A stretch of 64,000 nucleotides of DNA from NCBI GenBank assembly GCA_038321775.1, contig JBBQFI010000004.1, positions 62,001 to 126,000 on the forward strand, given 5' to 3'. Below, piece by piece: positions 24,297 through 33,136 of the stretch. The translations under genes were made by a program, and so were the position numbers. Position 1 is the first letter of the stretch, and every line of letters starts with the position of its first letter. This DNA comes from JBBQFI01 sp038321775 (GTDB lineage: Bacteria > Verrucomicrobiota > Verrucomicrobiia > Chthoniobacterales > UBA10450). The notes beneath the pieces are model-generated. The model ran no database searches and was not told the origin of the DNA. It saw only the letters and a program-made list of their open reading frames with translations.

Positions 24297-26390
24297 ATGC
24301 CAGCGATCCTCACCGGCCCGATGATTCAGCGCGAAATCGAAGACGGCCTTTGTATTCTCACGTTCGACCGTCCCGAATCCGGCGCGAACATTTTTGACGC
24401 GCCGACGATGAGCGATTTGAGCGAACACATCGCCTTCATTGAAAGCGAAACGTCGCTCAAAGGTTTGATCATCACCTCGGCGAAAAAATCGATTTTTATC
24501 GCGGGCGCCGATCTAAAAACTCTCATGCGCCAGGCCGCGAGCGGCGAAATGCGCGCTTTCATCGCGGAAGGTCAACGCGTCTTCAATCGCATCGCGGCAC
24601 TGAAAATTCCGACCTGTGCCGCAATTCACGGCGCATGCGCTGGCGGCGGATATGAAATCACGCTCGCTTGTGATTACCGCATCGCTTCGAACGATCCCGC
24701 GACAAAAATTGGTCTCCCGGAAACGACATTGGGCCTCGTGCCGGCGTGGGGCGGGGCAACCCGTTTGCCGCGATTGATTGGTGTCAAAAAAGCAAGCGAG
24801 GTAATTCTCAAAGGGAAATTGTATTCGACGACGGAAGCGAAAGAGCTTGGTCTCGTCGATGAAGTCGTCGCGCGAGAAAATTTGCTCGAAGCCGCGCGGG
24901 AAAAAATTTCGACAAAGGGAAAAAAGCCCTCACCCTCCCCTCTCCCTGAGGGAGAGGCGGACGGCGCAGCCGCCGGTGAGGGTCAAGCACGCAGCATGTC
25001 GCAAAGCGTAGGAAATCTTGCGCCAGCCCGCGCGCAGGAAATCATTTCCAAAACGCTCCGCACTTCGATTGACGATTCGTTACGAATGGAACTCGACGCT
25101 ATCGTCGATCTCGGCGAAACGGAATCGACCCGCAATCTTCTCCGGAATTTTTTCCTCGCGGAAAAATATCGTAAAGGCAGCTCGAAAACTTCCGCGGAGA
25201 AAATTGCACACGCCGCAGTGATCGGCGCCGGCGTCATGGGTTCCGGCATTGCGCAATGGCTCAGTACACGCGGCGTCTCGGTGATCTTGCGCGACGTGAA
25301 TTCCGAAGCGATCGATCGCGGCCTGACAAATATCGACAAGACTTACGGCGACGCGGTTAAGCGCGGTTTGATGAGTGAAACCAAGGCGAAGGAAGGCCGC
25401 GCTCGCATCGTCGCCTCGACTGCACCGATGGAAATGCGCAATGTCCAAATCGTGATCGAAGCCGCGTCGGAAAAGCTCGAGATTAAAAAACAGATCTTCG
25501 CCGATCTTTCAACGAAGACTGGATCGGCTGCGGTTCTCGCCACCAACACATCCGCTCTGCCGATTGGCGAATTGGCCGCCAGCACTAGATCGCCCGATCG
25601 TGTCATCGGACTGCATTTTTTCAATCCGGTCAGTCGGATGAAATTGGTCGAAGTTGTCGTGGGAAAGCAAACCGCGCCGGAAACATCAGATCGCGCGCTA
25701 GCGTTCACGCGCCAGATTGGAAAGTTGCCCGTGGTCGTTCAAGACAGCCCGGGCTTTCTCGTTAATCGGGTGCTCTTTCCTTACCTGCTCGACGCCGCGC
25801 AACTTTACGAAGAAGGCGTGAACGCGAAGGAAATCGACGATTCCCTGGTAGAATGGGGCATGCCGATGGGACCTTTGCGACTGATCGACGAAATCGGTGT
25901 CGATATTACCGTCGACATCGCGGATACGCTCGAAAAAGCTTACGGCGAACGCGATCGGGCACCTAAAATTCTGCACCGAATGCGAGACGAGAAAATGCTC
26001 GGTCGCAAAACCGGCAGCGGATTTTATATCTACCAAGGCAAGGAACAAAAGGATGCCGAAGCGCTGAAAGATTGGCGAAAAAATTCCGAGCAGAAAATGT
26101 CTGCCGAGGAATTAAGCAACCGACTGATGTTTTTGATGGTGAACGAAGCGGCGCGTTGTCTGGAGGAAAAAGTAATCGCCACTCCGGAGGATGCCGATTA
26201 CGGAATGATTCTCGGCACCGGCTTTGCGCCGTCGCGCGGCGGACCACTGCGTTTCGCCGAGCACATGGGACTCAAGAACGTCGTCGCTGAAATGGAAACA
26301 CTCGCAAAGTCGGGCGGCGATAAATTTGCCCCTTGCGAACTTTTGAAGAAACACGCACGCGAAGGCACTAAGTTTTACGGCGAACGTTAG
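24297..26390 (+). CDS. fadJ: Fatty-acid oxidation complex alpha subunit (enoyl-CoA hydratase/3-hydroxyacyl-CoA dehydrogenase)
   Basis: Bifunctional beta-oxidation enzyme of 697 residues. The N-terminal crotonase domain has FIAGADLKTL and HGACAGGGYEITLACDYRI with both catalytic acidic positions. The dehydrogenase part has AVIGAGVMGSGIAQWLSTRG near residue 300, TNTSALPIGELA and GLHFFNPVSRMKLVEVV. Between the domains, around residues 211-229, lies a low-complexity stretch (SPSPLPEGEADGAAAGEG) encoded by an in-frame palindromic repeat (24927-24982). Start ATG 24297. No thiolase gene is adjacent; an acyl-CoA dehydrogenase follows after 6 nt. The symbol is by similarity; fadB-type is possible. Confidence 0.9.
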   Translation: MPAILTGPMIQREIEDGLCILTFDRPESGANIFDAPTMSDLSEHIAFIESETSLKGLIITSAKKSIFIAGADLKTLMRQAASGEMRAFIAEGQRVFNRIAALKIPTCAAIHGACAGGGYEITLACDYRIASNDPATKIGLPETTLGLVPAWGGATRLPRLIGVKKASEVILKGKLYSTTEAKELGLVDEVVARENLLEAAREKISTKGKKPSPSPLPEGEADGAAAGEGQARSMSQSVGNLAPARAQEIISKTLRTSIDDSLRMELDAIVDLGETESTRNLLRNFFLAEKYRKGSSKTSAEKIAHAAVIGAGVMGSGIAQWLSTRGVSVILRDVNSEAIDRGLTNIDKTYGDAVKRGLMSETKAKEGRARIVASTAPMEMRNVQIVIEAASEKLEIKKQIFADLSTKTGSAAVLATNTSALPIGELAASTRSPDRVIGLHFFNPVSRMKLVEVVVGKQTAPETSDRALAFTRQIGKLPVVVQDSPGFLVNRVLFPYLLDAAQLYEEGVNAKEIDDSLVEWGMPMGPLRLIDEIGVDITVDIADTLEKAYGERDRAPKILHRMRDEKMLGRKTGSGFYIYQGKEQKDAEALKDWRKNSEQKMSAEELSNRLMFLMVNEAARCLEEKVIATPEDADYGMILGTGFAPSRGGPLRFAEHMGLKNVVAEMETLAKSGGDKFAPCELLKKHAREGTKFYGER
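24927..24982 (+). repeat. Palindromic repeat element inside the fadJ-like gene
   Basis: A 56-bp element with outer arms CCCTCACC/GGTGAGGG (24927-24934 and 24975-24982), an inner hairpin CTCTCCC/GGGAGAG (24940-24956) and a second one GGCGG/CCGCC (24956-24974). It resembles repeats usually seen between genes in many bacteria. Here it is read in frame as a linker between the hydratase and dehydrogenase domains. Confidence 0.8.
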
Positions 26391-26396
26391 ACGATC

Positions 26397-28325
26397 ATGA
26401 AATCACCACTCGAAGCGCCACAGCGCCAGATCGCGGAGGAGACCAGTGCGAAGCCCGAAAAAATCGCTGCGTCGGTTATCGACACTTCAAAAATGTCGGA
26501 AGGAAAACGCGCCGCCCTCGAGCTCGCCGAATCATCGCGCGATCCGCTCGATGATCGTGGCAGTTTTGCGAGCAATCTTTTCGTCGGGCGTTACGACTTC
26601 GAGCGCATTTATCCTTTTGCCGAACAAAGCGCGGAGGATCGCGCGGCGGGCGAAGAGTTTCTCGGTAAACTCAAAAAATATCTGCACGACAACGTCGATC
26701 CGGATGAGATCGATCGCACCGGCGAAATTCCGCAAAAAAATATCGACGATCTTTTCGAGATGGGTGCGTTTGGTGTCAAGATTCCCAAGGAATACGGCGG
26801 GCTTGGCTTGTCGCAGGTAAATTATGGGCGCGCTGCGATGTTGCTCGGCAGTTGGGATGCAAATCTCACAGCGCTCATTTCCGCACATCAATCGATCGGT
26901 GTTCCGCAACCGCTTTTGATTTTCGGAACGGAAGAGCAAAAGAAAAAATATCTGCCGCGCGTGGCGCGCCACGAAATTTCGGCGTTCGCCCTAACGGAAT
27001 GGAACGCCGGTTCTGATCCAGCAAACATGAGTTTGACCGCGGAACCGACGGAAGACGGCTCGGCATTTATCCTGAACGGCGAAAAACTTTGGTGCACCAA
27101 CGGCGTGAAAGCCGGCGTGCTCGTCGTCATGGCAAAAACGGCGCCGAAAATCGTGAACAGTCGCGAGCGCAAACAAATCACCGCGTTCATCGTCGATGTC
27201 GACACGCCCGGGCTCGAGATTACCTATCGCTGCCACTTCATGGGGTTGCGCGCGCTCTATAACGGGATCGTGAAATTCACGGACGTGCGCGTGCCACGCG
27301 AAAACCTGATCGCGAAAGAAGGCGCGGGATTGAAAGTTGCCCTAACGACTTTAAACACCGGTCGCCTTACCATTCCAGCGGCGTGCGTCGGCTTATCGAA
27401 ACGCTTGCTCGAGATCTGCCGCAAATGGGCCCGGGAACGCGTGCAGTGGGGCGTGCCGATCGGTCAGCATTATGCTATTGCCGGCAAGATTGCGGAAATG
27501 GCGGGCAGCGTTTTCGCGATGGAAGCGATGACGTTTCTGACGTCGGAGTTGGTCGATCGCAAGGCAGGCGATCTGCGCATCGAAACCGCGATGTGCAAAA
27601 TGTGGGCGACCGAAACCACATGGCGCATCGCCGATGAAGCGATGCAGGTGCGCGGCGGTCGCGGTTACGAAACCGCGGAATCACTAGCCGGCCGCGGCGA
27701 GGAACCAATCGCAGTCGAACGCTTCCTGCGCGATTGCCGTATCAACATGATCTTCGAAGGCTCGAGCGAAATCATGCGCTTATTCATCGCGCGTGAAGCG
27801 CTCGATCCGCATCTGAAGGTTGGCGGCGCGATTTTCAACACGCAGTTGCCGATGTCGGAACGCATCAAAGCGATCTTTAGTTCGGGGAAATTTTACGCGT
27901 CGTGGTATCCGAAACAATTGTTTGGTGGCGGCGCCGGCGACATCAAAGGTTTGCACGATGATTTACGCGCACACGTGAATTACGCAGCGCGCACCAGTCA
28001 CCGTCTCGCGCGCGGATTGTTTCACGCCATGGCGCGGTTCGGTCCGAAGCTCGATCGCGAACAACTGCTCCTTTCACGCTTCTGCGGAATTGCGACCGAA
28101 CTTTTCGCGATCAGTGCGACCTGTTCGTTCGCGCAATCGAAGATCAATCACGGCGAACCGACGGAGGAAATTCTTTCGCTCGCGAACTATTTCTGTCGCT
28201 CGGCGCAGTTTCGTATCGATCAGCATTTTGCCGGCACGAGCAAGAACGCGGACCGCAGCGGTTACGATTTGACGCAGGAATTGCTCGCCGGAAAACACGA
28301 CTGGCTCCAGGGCGGCATCGTTTGA
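26397..28325 (+). CDS. Acyl-CoA dehydrogenase (long/very-long-chain type)
   Basis: FAD-dependent first step of beta-oxidation. The 642-residue protein is longer than classical acyl-CoA dehydrogenases (about 380) and resembles the VLCAD/FadE-like group with a C-terminal helical extension. FAD/substrate motifs FALTEWNAGSDPANMSLTAE and LWCTNGVKAGVLVVMA lie near 195-245, VRGGRGYETAESL near 415, and the presumed catalytic Glu in MIFEGSSEIMRLF near 455. An N-terminal extension of about 75 residues is unusual and charged. It begins 6 nt after the FadJ-type gene, so both act in the same pathway. Confidence 0.9.
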   Translation: MKSPLEAPQRQIAEETSAKPEKIAASVIDTSKMSEGKRAALELAESSRDPLDDRGSFASNLFVGRYDFERIYPFAEQSAEDRAAGEEFLGKLKKYLHDNVDPDEIDRTGEIPQKNIDDLFEMGAFGVKIPKEYGGLGLSQVNYGRAAMLLGSWDANLTALISAHQSIGVPQPLLIFGTEEQKKKYLPRVARHEISAFALTEWNAGSDPANMSLTAEPTEDGSAFILNGEKLWCTNGVKAGVLVVMAKTAPKIVNSRERKQITAFIVDVDTPGLEITYRCHFMGLRALYNGIVKFTDVRVPRENLIAKEGAGLKVALTTLNTGRLTIPAACVGLSKRLLEICRKWARERVQWGVPIGQHYAIAGKIAEMAGSVFAMEAMTFLTSELVDRKAGDLRIETAMCKMWATETTWRIADEAMQVRGGRGYETAESLAGRGEEPIAVERFLRDCRINMIFEGSSEIMRLFIAREALDPHLKVGGAIFNTQLPMSERIKAIFSSGKFYASWYPKQLFGGGAGDIKGLHDDLRAHVNYAARTSHRLARGLFHAMARFGPKLDREQLLLSRFCGIATELFAISATCSFAQSKINHGEPTEEILSLANYFCRSAQFRIDQHFAGTSKNADRSGYDLTQELLAGKHDWLQGGIV

Positions 28326-28348
28326 TTTCGTATTCTGGAGCCTCGCAC

Positions 28349-28425
28349 GTCATCCTGAGCGGGAGCGAAGGACCTCCCGAACAAACAAGGTGACTTGCGA
28401 GGTTCTTCGCTTCGCGCAGAATGAC
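28349..28425 (+). repeat. GTCATCC-type palindromic repeat (77 bp), intergenic, at the serpin start
   Basis: Left arm begins GTCATCCTGAGCG and holds GCGAAGGACCTC; right arm holds GAGGTTCTTCGCTTCGCG and ends GAATGAC. Same family and same 77-bp length as the copy in dnaE2 (50704-50780), related to 53511-53602. It ends 7 nt before the likely serpin start codon, so it probably forms the serpin 5' UTR. Confidence 0.85.
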
Positions 28426-28431
28426 AGAGTT

Positions 28432-29691
28432 GTGAAATCGATCCCACTTTTGATTTGTTCGACCCTTCTCTCGGTCAATCTTCTGGGCGCTCAAATGATT
28501 CCCGCTGCATCAGCAACGAACCAACTCGGTCTCGATCTTTATCGGAAACTTGCTACGGGAGATGGAAATCTTTGCCTCTCGCCCTACTCAATCGAGAGCG
28601 CGCTCGCCATGACCTTTGCCGGCGCCGACGGCGACACGCGCATCGAAATGGCGCGCGTGCTGCATTTGCCGCAAACCGGCGACGATATTCATGCCTCCTT
28701 CGCGGCATTACAAAAATCGCTCGAAGCGATGGTGGAAAAGACTTCGCGGATTGCTTCGGAATCCAAGGCACGCGGCGCTCGAACCGAGCCGATTACTCTA
28801 ACAATCGCGAACCGGCTTTTCGCGGAGCGAAGTTACGATTTCCGCGAAAACTTTCTGGCGTTGGTGAAAAATAATTACGGCGCCCCACTTGAACCGGTCG
28901 ATTTTTCACACGATCCCGAACAAACAAGGACGCACATCAACGATTGGGTCGGGGAACAAACACGCAAGCGCATCCGCGATTTGATTCCGGCAGGCGCACT
29001 CGATGCGACGACGCGGATGGTTTTGACTAACGCGCTTTATCTCAAAGCACCGTGGGCAGATCCTTTTGAGAAGGAGGCGACGAAACCCGAGCCGTTTCAC
29101 GTGAAAGGCGGCGCGCCGGTCGATGTGCCGATGATGCACGAACATCTCGACCATGCCGGTTACGCAAAGCATCCGGGCTTCACGACATTGACCGTTCCAT
29201 ACAGCGGAGGCGATCTGAACTTCGTCGTTCTTCTGCCCGATGAAAGGAATGGATTGACTGCGCTGGAAAAGAAATGGACGCCAGAATTGCTATCCGAATG
29301 CGCAAGACTCCCCTCGACCGACATCATTCTTTCAATGCCGAAATTTAAAATGGAACCGCCGACGATTCCGTTGAAAACACAACTCGAAGCGCTCGGCATG
29401 AAAACGGCCTTTGATGATCCGCAAGGCAGCGCCAATTTCGACCGGCTCGCACCGCGTCGGCCTAACGAGTATTTGTATCTCTCGAGTGTCTTCCACAAAA
29501 CATTCATCGCCGTCGATGAAGAAGGAACCGAAGCCGCCGCGGCGACCGCGGCGGTCGTGGCCATGGCAACCAGCGCCATGCGTCCAAGCGAACCGATCGA
29601 AGTGAAAGTCGATCGCCCATTTCTCTATGCCATCCAGCACGTGCCGAGCGGAGCTTGTTTGTTTATCGGCCGTGTGACCGATCCGCGCTGA
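28432..29691 (+). CDS. Serpin family protease inhibitor, exported
   Basis: A 419-residue serpin. Residues 1-25 form a signal peptide (PLLICSTLLSVNLLGAQ). The fold's conserved parts follow: NLCLSPYSIESALAMTFAGADG, NRLFAERSYDFRENFL, LTNALYLKAPWADPFEKEATK and the C-terminal DRPFLYAIQHVPSGACLFIGRV. The reactive-centre loop has the hinge EEGTEAAAATAAVVAMATSA with small residues, as in inhibitory serpins. Counting from the hinge puts P1 near an Ala, so elastase- or subtilisin-like targets are plausible (inference). I use GTG 28432; the frame upstream is only the palindromic repeat. One 9-mer (29460) is read as Pro-Asn-Glu. Confidence 0.9.
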   Translation: MKSIPLLICSTLLSVNLLGAQMIPAASATNQLGLDLYRKLATGDGNLCLSPYSIESALAMTFAGADGDTRIEMARVLHLPQTGDDIHASFAALQKSLEAMVEKTSRIASESKARGARTEPITLTIANRLFAERSYDFRENFLALVKNNYGAPLEPVDFSHDPEQTRTHINDWVGEQTRKRIRDLIPAGALDATTRMVLTNALYLKAPWADPFEKEATKPEPFHVKGGAPVDVPMMHEHLDHAGYAKHPGFTTLTVPYSGGDLNFVVLLPDERNGLTALEKKWTPELLSECARLPSTDIILSMPKFKMEPPTIPLKTQLEALGMKTAFDDPQGSANFDRLAPRRPNEYLYLSSVFHKTFIAVDEEGTEAAAATAAVVAMATSAMRPSEPIEVKVDRPFLYAIQHVPSGACLFIGRVTDPR

Positions 29692-29699
29692 CGCGGTCG

Positions 29700-30238
29700 C
29701 TAGAGCAACGTCGGTTCCTTTGGTTTTTCGTAATTCAAACGACCATCGACTACGCGCGCAGCCGATGTGAACGGATGCGGATCGACCTTTTTTGCATCGA
29801 TGATGTGCAGCACTTCTACGCCGCGCACCTTCAAAAAATCGGAATGAGCGCGCGATGACAACGCCACGATACCGCTTCCGAGCACATGATCGCAGTCGGT
29901 CCAATTCGATCCGCCAGATCGACAAGGCGAGCGATTCCATTTTGAAATTCCTTCGTTTCCATGTGATCGGCGTAACCGCGAAAGGCATCATTGCGCCATG
30001 CGGTGTTGTGCGAATCGGGTTTCGGTTTTCGCCGCCCGCCAATTTCGGGAAAATGTTCGTAGCCTATGCCGGCTTTGCCTAACGAATCAGAAAGCGCGTC
30101 TTTGTTAAACTGCGGATATCGCTTGGAGCCGGGCAACAGCCGCACATCAGCAACTAGTTTGATTTGATTTGTCGCCAACGCAGCGATGAAATCTGCAATC
30201 GACCGGGTCGAATGACCGATGGTCCAGATTTGCTTCAT
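29700..30238 (-). pseudogene. DUF488 family protein, frameshifted
   Basis: The reading frame starts at ATG 30238 (MKQIWTIGHSTRSIADF), shows the DUF488 core (VADVRLLPGSKRYPQFNK, FPEIGGRRKP) and the CSEAVSWRCHR motif, and then stops at 29831. The missing C-terminal part (DFLKVRGVEVLHIIDAKKVD) continues in another frame to 29700. One base appears to be lost around 29841-29846, before the GATTTTTTG run. It is either a recent pseudogene or a sequencing/assembly error; all other conserved parts are intact, which favours a recent event. The reverse-oriented motif copy at 30077 is read as Ser-Leu-Gly. Confidence 0.8.
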
Positions 30239-30298
30239 ATCTAATTCTTTTGTCCATAATCGGTCCATGATAACTTGCGGTTCAACTTTGGAGGACCA

Positions 30299-30844
30299 AT
30301 GAATAAAATTCTAGCCACAGCAATCGCAATTAGCGTCGTCGCATTTTCGGCAGCCTGGGCGGCGGAAACGCTCACGCAACCGGCAGCGGGCAAACCGGCG
30401 CCGGATTTTAGCCTAACGACTAGTGATGGAAGCCACGTGAGCTTGAAGGATTATCACGGCAAATGGGTCGTGCTTTACTTTTATCCGAAGGATTTCACAG
30501 GCGGCTGCACGATGGAGGCGAAAAATTTCGAGCGCGATCGTGCGAAATACGATTCGCTCGGCGCGGTCATTCTCGGCGTGAGCGTGGACACCGCGCAATC
30601 ACATAAGGATTTTTGCGCAAAGGAAGGATTGAACTTCAAACTGCTGGCCGATGCGGACGCGAAAGTTTCCACCGAATACGGATCCGTCATGGATTACAAA
30701 GGCCAGAAACTTGCGGCGCGAAATACATTCCTCATCAATCCAAAAGGCGAAGTCGCGAAGGTGTTCGTGAAAGTTGATCCCACCACGCACAGCGAAGACG
30801 TGCTGAAGGTTTTGGCGGAATTGCAGAGAAAGGGCAGCAGTTAA
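30299..30844 (+). CDS. Exported BCP/AhpC-type peroxiredoxin
   Basis: A thiol peroxidase with a signal peptide (residues 1-21, AIAISVVAFSAAWAAE), so it acts outside the cytoplasm. The peroxidatic Cys70 sits in YPKDFTGGCTMEA, where the common PGC is GGC. The second Cys of E. coli-type BCP five residues later is absent, but KDFCAKEGL offers an alternative resolving Cys. Length 181. Start ATG 30299 has a strong ribosome binding site (TTTGGAGGA). It diverges from the DUF488 gene across about 60 nt. A motif copy at 30411 is read as Leu-Thr-Thr. Confidence 0.9.
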   Translation: MNKILATAIAISVVAFSAAWAAETLTQPAAGKPAPDFSLTTSDGSHVSLKDYHGKWVVLYFYPKDFTGGCTMEAKNFERDRAKYDSLGAVILGVSVDTAQSHKDFCAKEGLNFKLLADADAKVSTEYGSVMDYKGQKLAARNTFLINPKGEVAKVFVKVDPTTHSEDVLKVLAELQRKGSS

Positions 30845-30899
30845 ATTTTTCAGAAGAAGCAGACGCGCTCTTAGCGTTTAGATTTGGTCGCAGTAAAGG

Positions 30900-31775
30900 T
30901 CATTGACCTAATCCGCTGGCGAGTTTCTTAATGTCGGTAAGAAATGCTACCGCAAGACCAGAAAGATCGCCCATCCAAAGCGCGGCGACGGACAGCGGGG
31001 GAAAATTTCGCAGCGGCAGCTCCCGCAATCCTTTTCTTGGTCGCCGACCGGGTATTCCAAGCGACAGCCCAACCCCAAAACCGAGCGCGGCATAGACTTC
31101 AATCAACTCCAGAGAAGTCACTTCGATTTCCGGCGACCAGGCGAGTTTCATCTTCTTTAATCCGGCGTGAAAATGTTTTGAGATGACTTCATCAGGCGGT
31201 AACGAAATCAGACTCTCCGCTGGTGGCCCTCCCCGAAACATATCTTTGAACGAGCGGGGCGATACTCGCCTTGGAGCAACCAGAACCAGTGGAACTCGCA
31301 GCAAAACAGAAGATTGAATTGAGGGTGCTGGTTTTCCTTCCAATTCCGTGATCGCCAGATCGATTTCGTTTTTTCGCAACAAATCTTCTGCGCACGCTTG
31401 GTTAGCATCGAACAGGGTCAGGCGAAAATCGCGATAGCGGCGCTTGTATGTCTCAAAAATCTTTGGCAGGTAATCTCGCAGGATAATTCCAGGCGCGGCC
31501 AGGCGCAGGCGCGGGCTCGTTTGGCCACGAACATGGTTCAGAAGTTCCGCCAGCCCCGCAAAAAACGGCTCGATGCCTGTAAACAGTTTAGCGCCGGCGG
31601 TCGTTAGGCCAAATGGCCGGCGATGGAAAAGTTTCGTCCCGAGACTTTTTTCCAGTTGGGCAATTTGTCCACTGATCGCCGGCTGCTGAATCCCGTAGGA
31701 CATCTTGCGCGAGGCGGCGGTAATGCCGCGATGACGAGCGACGTGATAAAAAAGTTCGAGATGATGAATGTTAAT
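30900..31775 (-). CDS. LysR-type transcriptional regulator with apparent ATT start
   Basis: A 291-residue LysR regulator with an N-terminal winged helix (NIHHLELFYHVARHRGITAA, then GIQQPAISGQIAQLEKSLG) and a substrate-binding domain (RLRLAAPGIILRDYLP ... FGVGLSLGIPG). The usual family start, M-N-I-H-H, aligns with ATT AAC ATT at 31775, and an in-frame stop lies 9 nt upstream, so no ATG/GTG/TTG can serve. The first ATG (31703) would delete the first helix of the DNA-binding domain. AGGA lies directly before the ATT. It diverges from the hydroxylase operon and is its likely regulator. Confidence 0.78.
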   Translation of the reverse strand: MNIHHLELFYHVARHRGITAASRKMSYGIQQPAISGQIAQLEKSLGTKLFHRRPFGLTTAGAKLFTGIEPFFAGLAELLNHVRGQTSPRLRLAAPGIILRDYLPKIFETYKRRYRDFRLTLFDANQACAEDLLRKNEIDLAITELEGKPAPSIQSSVLLRVPLVLVAPRRVSPRSFKDMFRGGPPAESLISLPPDEVISKHFHAGLKKMKLAWSPEIEVTSLELIEVYAALGFGVGLSLGIPGRRPRKGLRELPLRNFPPLSVAALWMGDLSGLAVAFLTDIKKLASGLGQ

Positions 31776-31856
31776 TCCTGATCATCACTTATTTCGATGT
31801 TATTGAAAAGAATTATCGATTAACACAATAACTCTCAAGCAGAAGATAATCGGGGC

Positions 31857-32678
31857 GTGAACATCTTGATTATCTTCGCCATCGCGGCCGGTTGTATCTT
31901 GGCGGAGCGCCTCTGGCCCGCGATGGACCTTCCGCGCGTCGACGCCTGGTGGGGTCGCGTGATTCTTATTAATTCGATTCAACTTGGAATCGTATTACTC
32001 GCAGGTGAGACTTGGAACCGCTGGATGGAGCATGCATCGCTCTTTCACCTGAGCGATCATCTGAACGATTTCCCGGCCGCCGCGATCGCTTACTTCGTCT
32101 CGACTTTTGTTTATTACTGGTGGCATCGCTTCCGCCACGAATCACGATTTTTCTGGCGCGTTTGCCACCAGCTTCACCATTCCGCGCAGCGTATTGAGGT
32201 CCTCACAAGCTTTTATAAACATCCGGTCGAAATCCTGATCAATTCCCTCCTGAGCAGTGCGATCGTCTACACATTGCTCGGCTGCAATATTCGCGCTGCG
32301 GCCTACTACACGGTTCTCACCGCGGTCGCGGAATACTTCTATCATTGGAATATCAAAACGCCGCGCTGGTTCGGCTACGTCGTGCAACGGCCGGAATCGC
32401 ACCGCGTTCATCACCAATACAGGCACCACACAAATAACTTCGCTGACCTTCCGGTTTGGGATTTGTTATTCGGGACGTTCAACAATCCGCGCCGCCCGGC
32501 CGGTCGGTGTGGCTTCGATGATTGGCGCGAGGATCGGTTTGAGGACTTGCTTGCCTTTCGCGACGTGCACGCCATTCGCACAGAAGGAGAAAGCGAACCG
32601 CTTCGCTTTCTTCCAAGCTGCATCGGTTGCCGAAAACGTTGGGCTTGCGCGACAGCACGACAGGAGGCGCGATCGTGA
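31857..32678 (+). CDS. Sterol desaturase/fatty acid hydroxylase family protein
   Basis: A membrane-bound di-iron oxygenase of 273 residues, expected to hydroxylate or desaturate a lipid. Four spans precede the histidine boxes YYWWHRFRHE, CHQLHHSAQ and HRVHHQYRHHTNNFAD, matching the HxxxxH / HxxHH / HxxHH pattern. The C-terminal 50 residues are polar. The start is GTG 31857. It is the first of four genes joined by GTGA/ATGA overlaps, all reading away from the LysR gene. The substrate is unknown. Confidence 0.88.
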   Translation: MNILIIFAIAAGCILAERLWPAMDLPRVDAWWGRVILINSIQLGIVLLAGETWNRWMEHASLFHLSDHLNDFPAAAIAYFVSTFVYYWWHRFRHESRFFWRVCHQLHHSAQRIEVLTSFYKHPVEILINSLLSSAIVYTLLGCNIRAAAYYTVLTAVAEYFYHWNIKTPRWFGYVVQRPESHRVHHQYRHHTNNFADLPVWDLLFGTFNNPRRPAGRCGFDDWREDRFEDLLAFRDVHAIRTEGESEPLRFLPSCIGCRKRWACATARQEARS

Positions 32679-33136
32679 AGTGGAGAAACATGATAGCGGC
32701 CGGCTTTCTCCTCATCGGTTTGGCACAGATGGCCGGCGATCTACTCGGCAACCGCGTTTTGAAAGGACTTGGTGCAGCCACTGCGATCGCGCCTTGTCCA
32801 AAAGTGTTTTGCGACATGGACGGACTGGAAGCGTTCGCCTCCAGCTTCGAGATCACAACGGAGAGAAATAGGAGCGTCGCCATTCCTATCACGCCCGAGC
32901 TCTACTCGCGCCTGAAAGGACCGTACAACCGTCGAAATGTTTACGGCGCTGCAATCGCCGCTGCGCCGCGGTTGCCGGAGCCAATTTGGCGAGGCGTGCT
33001 TAGCTACGCTTTCGCCCCGGGCGGAGCGCTTCGCCGGGAGTTGGCGCTGCCGGACGACGCGGGAATTATTCAAATCTCAGTGCGGGCCGGCACCCACGGT
33101 CGCGATGAAAGTTGGAACTTTCTGTGCATACCATGA
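32675..33136 (+). CDS. Small unknown protein with N-terminal membrane anchor
   Basis: A 153-residue product I do not recognise. It begins with a hydrophobic segment (NMIAAGFLLIGLAQMAGDLLG) that may be a signal peptide or anchor. An APCPKVFCDMDGLEAFASSFEI segment with two Cys, a YGAAIAAAPRLPEP stretch and a C-terminal basic half follow. The GTG start at 32675 overlaps the hydroxylase stop (GTGA), and its own stop overlaps the next gene (ATGA). This tight coupling suggests a partner or chaperone of the hydroxylase or the HTTM protein. Confidence 0.7.
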   Translation: MKWRNMIAAGFLLIGLAQMAGDLLGNRVLKGLGAATAIAPCPKVFCDMDGLEAFASSFEITTERNRSVAIPITPELYSRLKGPYNRRNVYGAAIAAAPRLPEPIWRGVLSYAFAPGGALRRELALPDDAGIIQISVRAGTHGRDESWNFLCIP

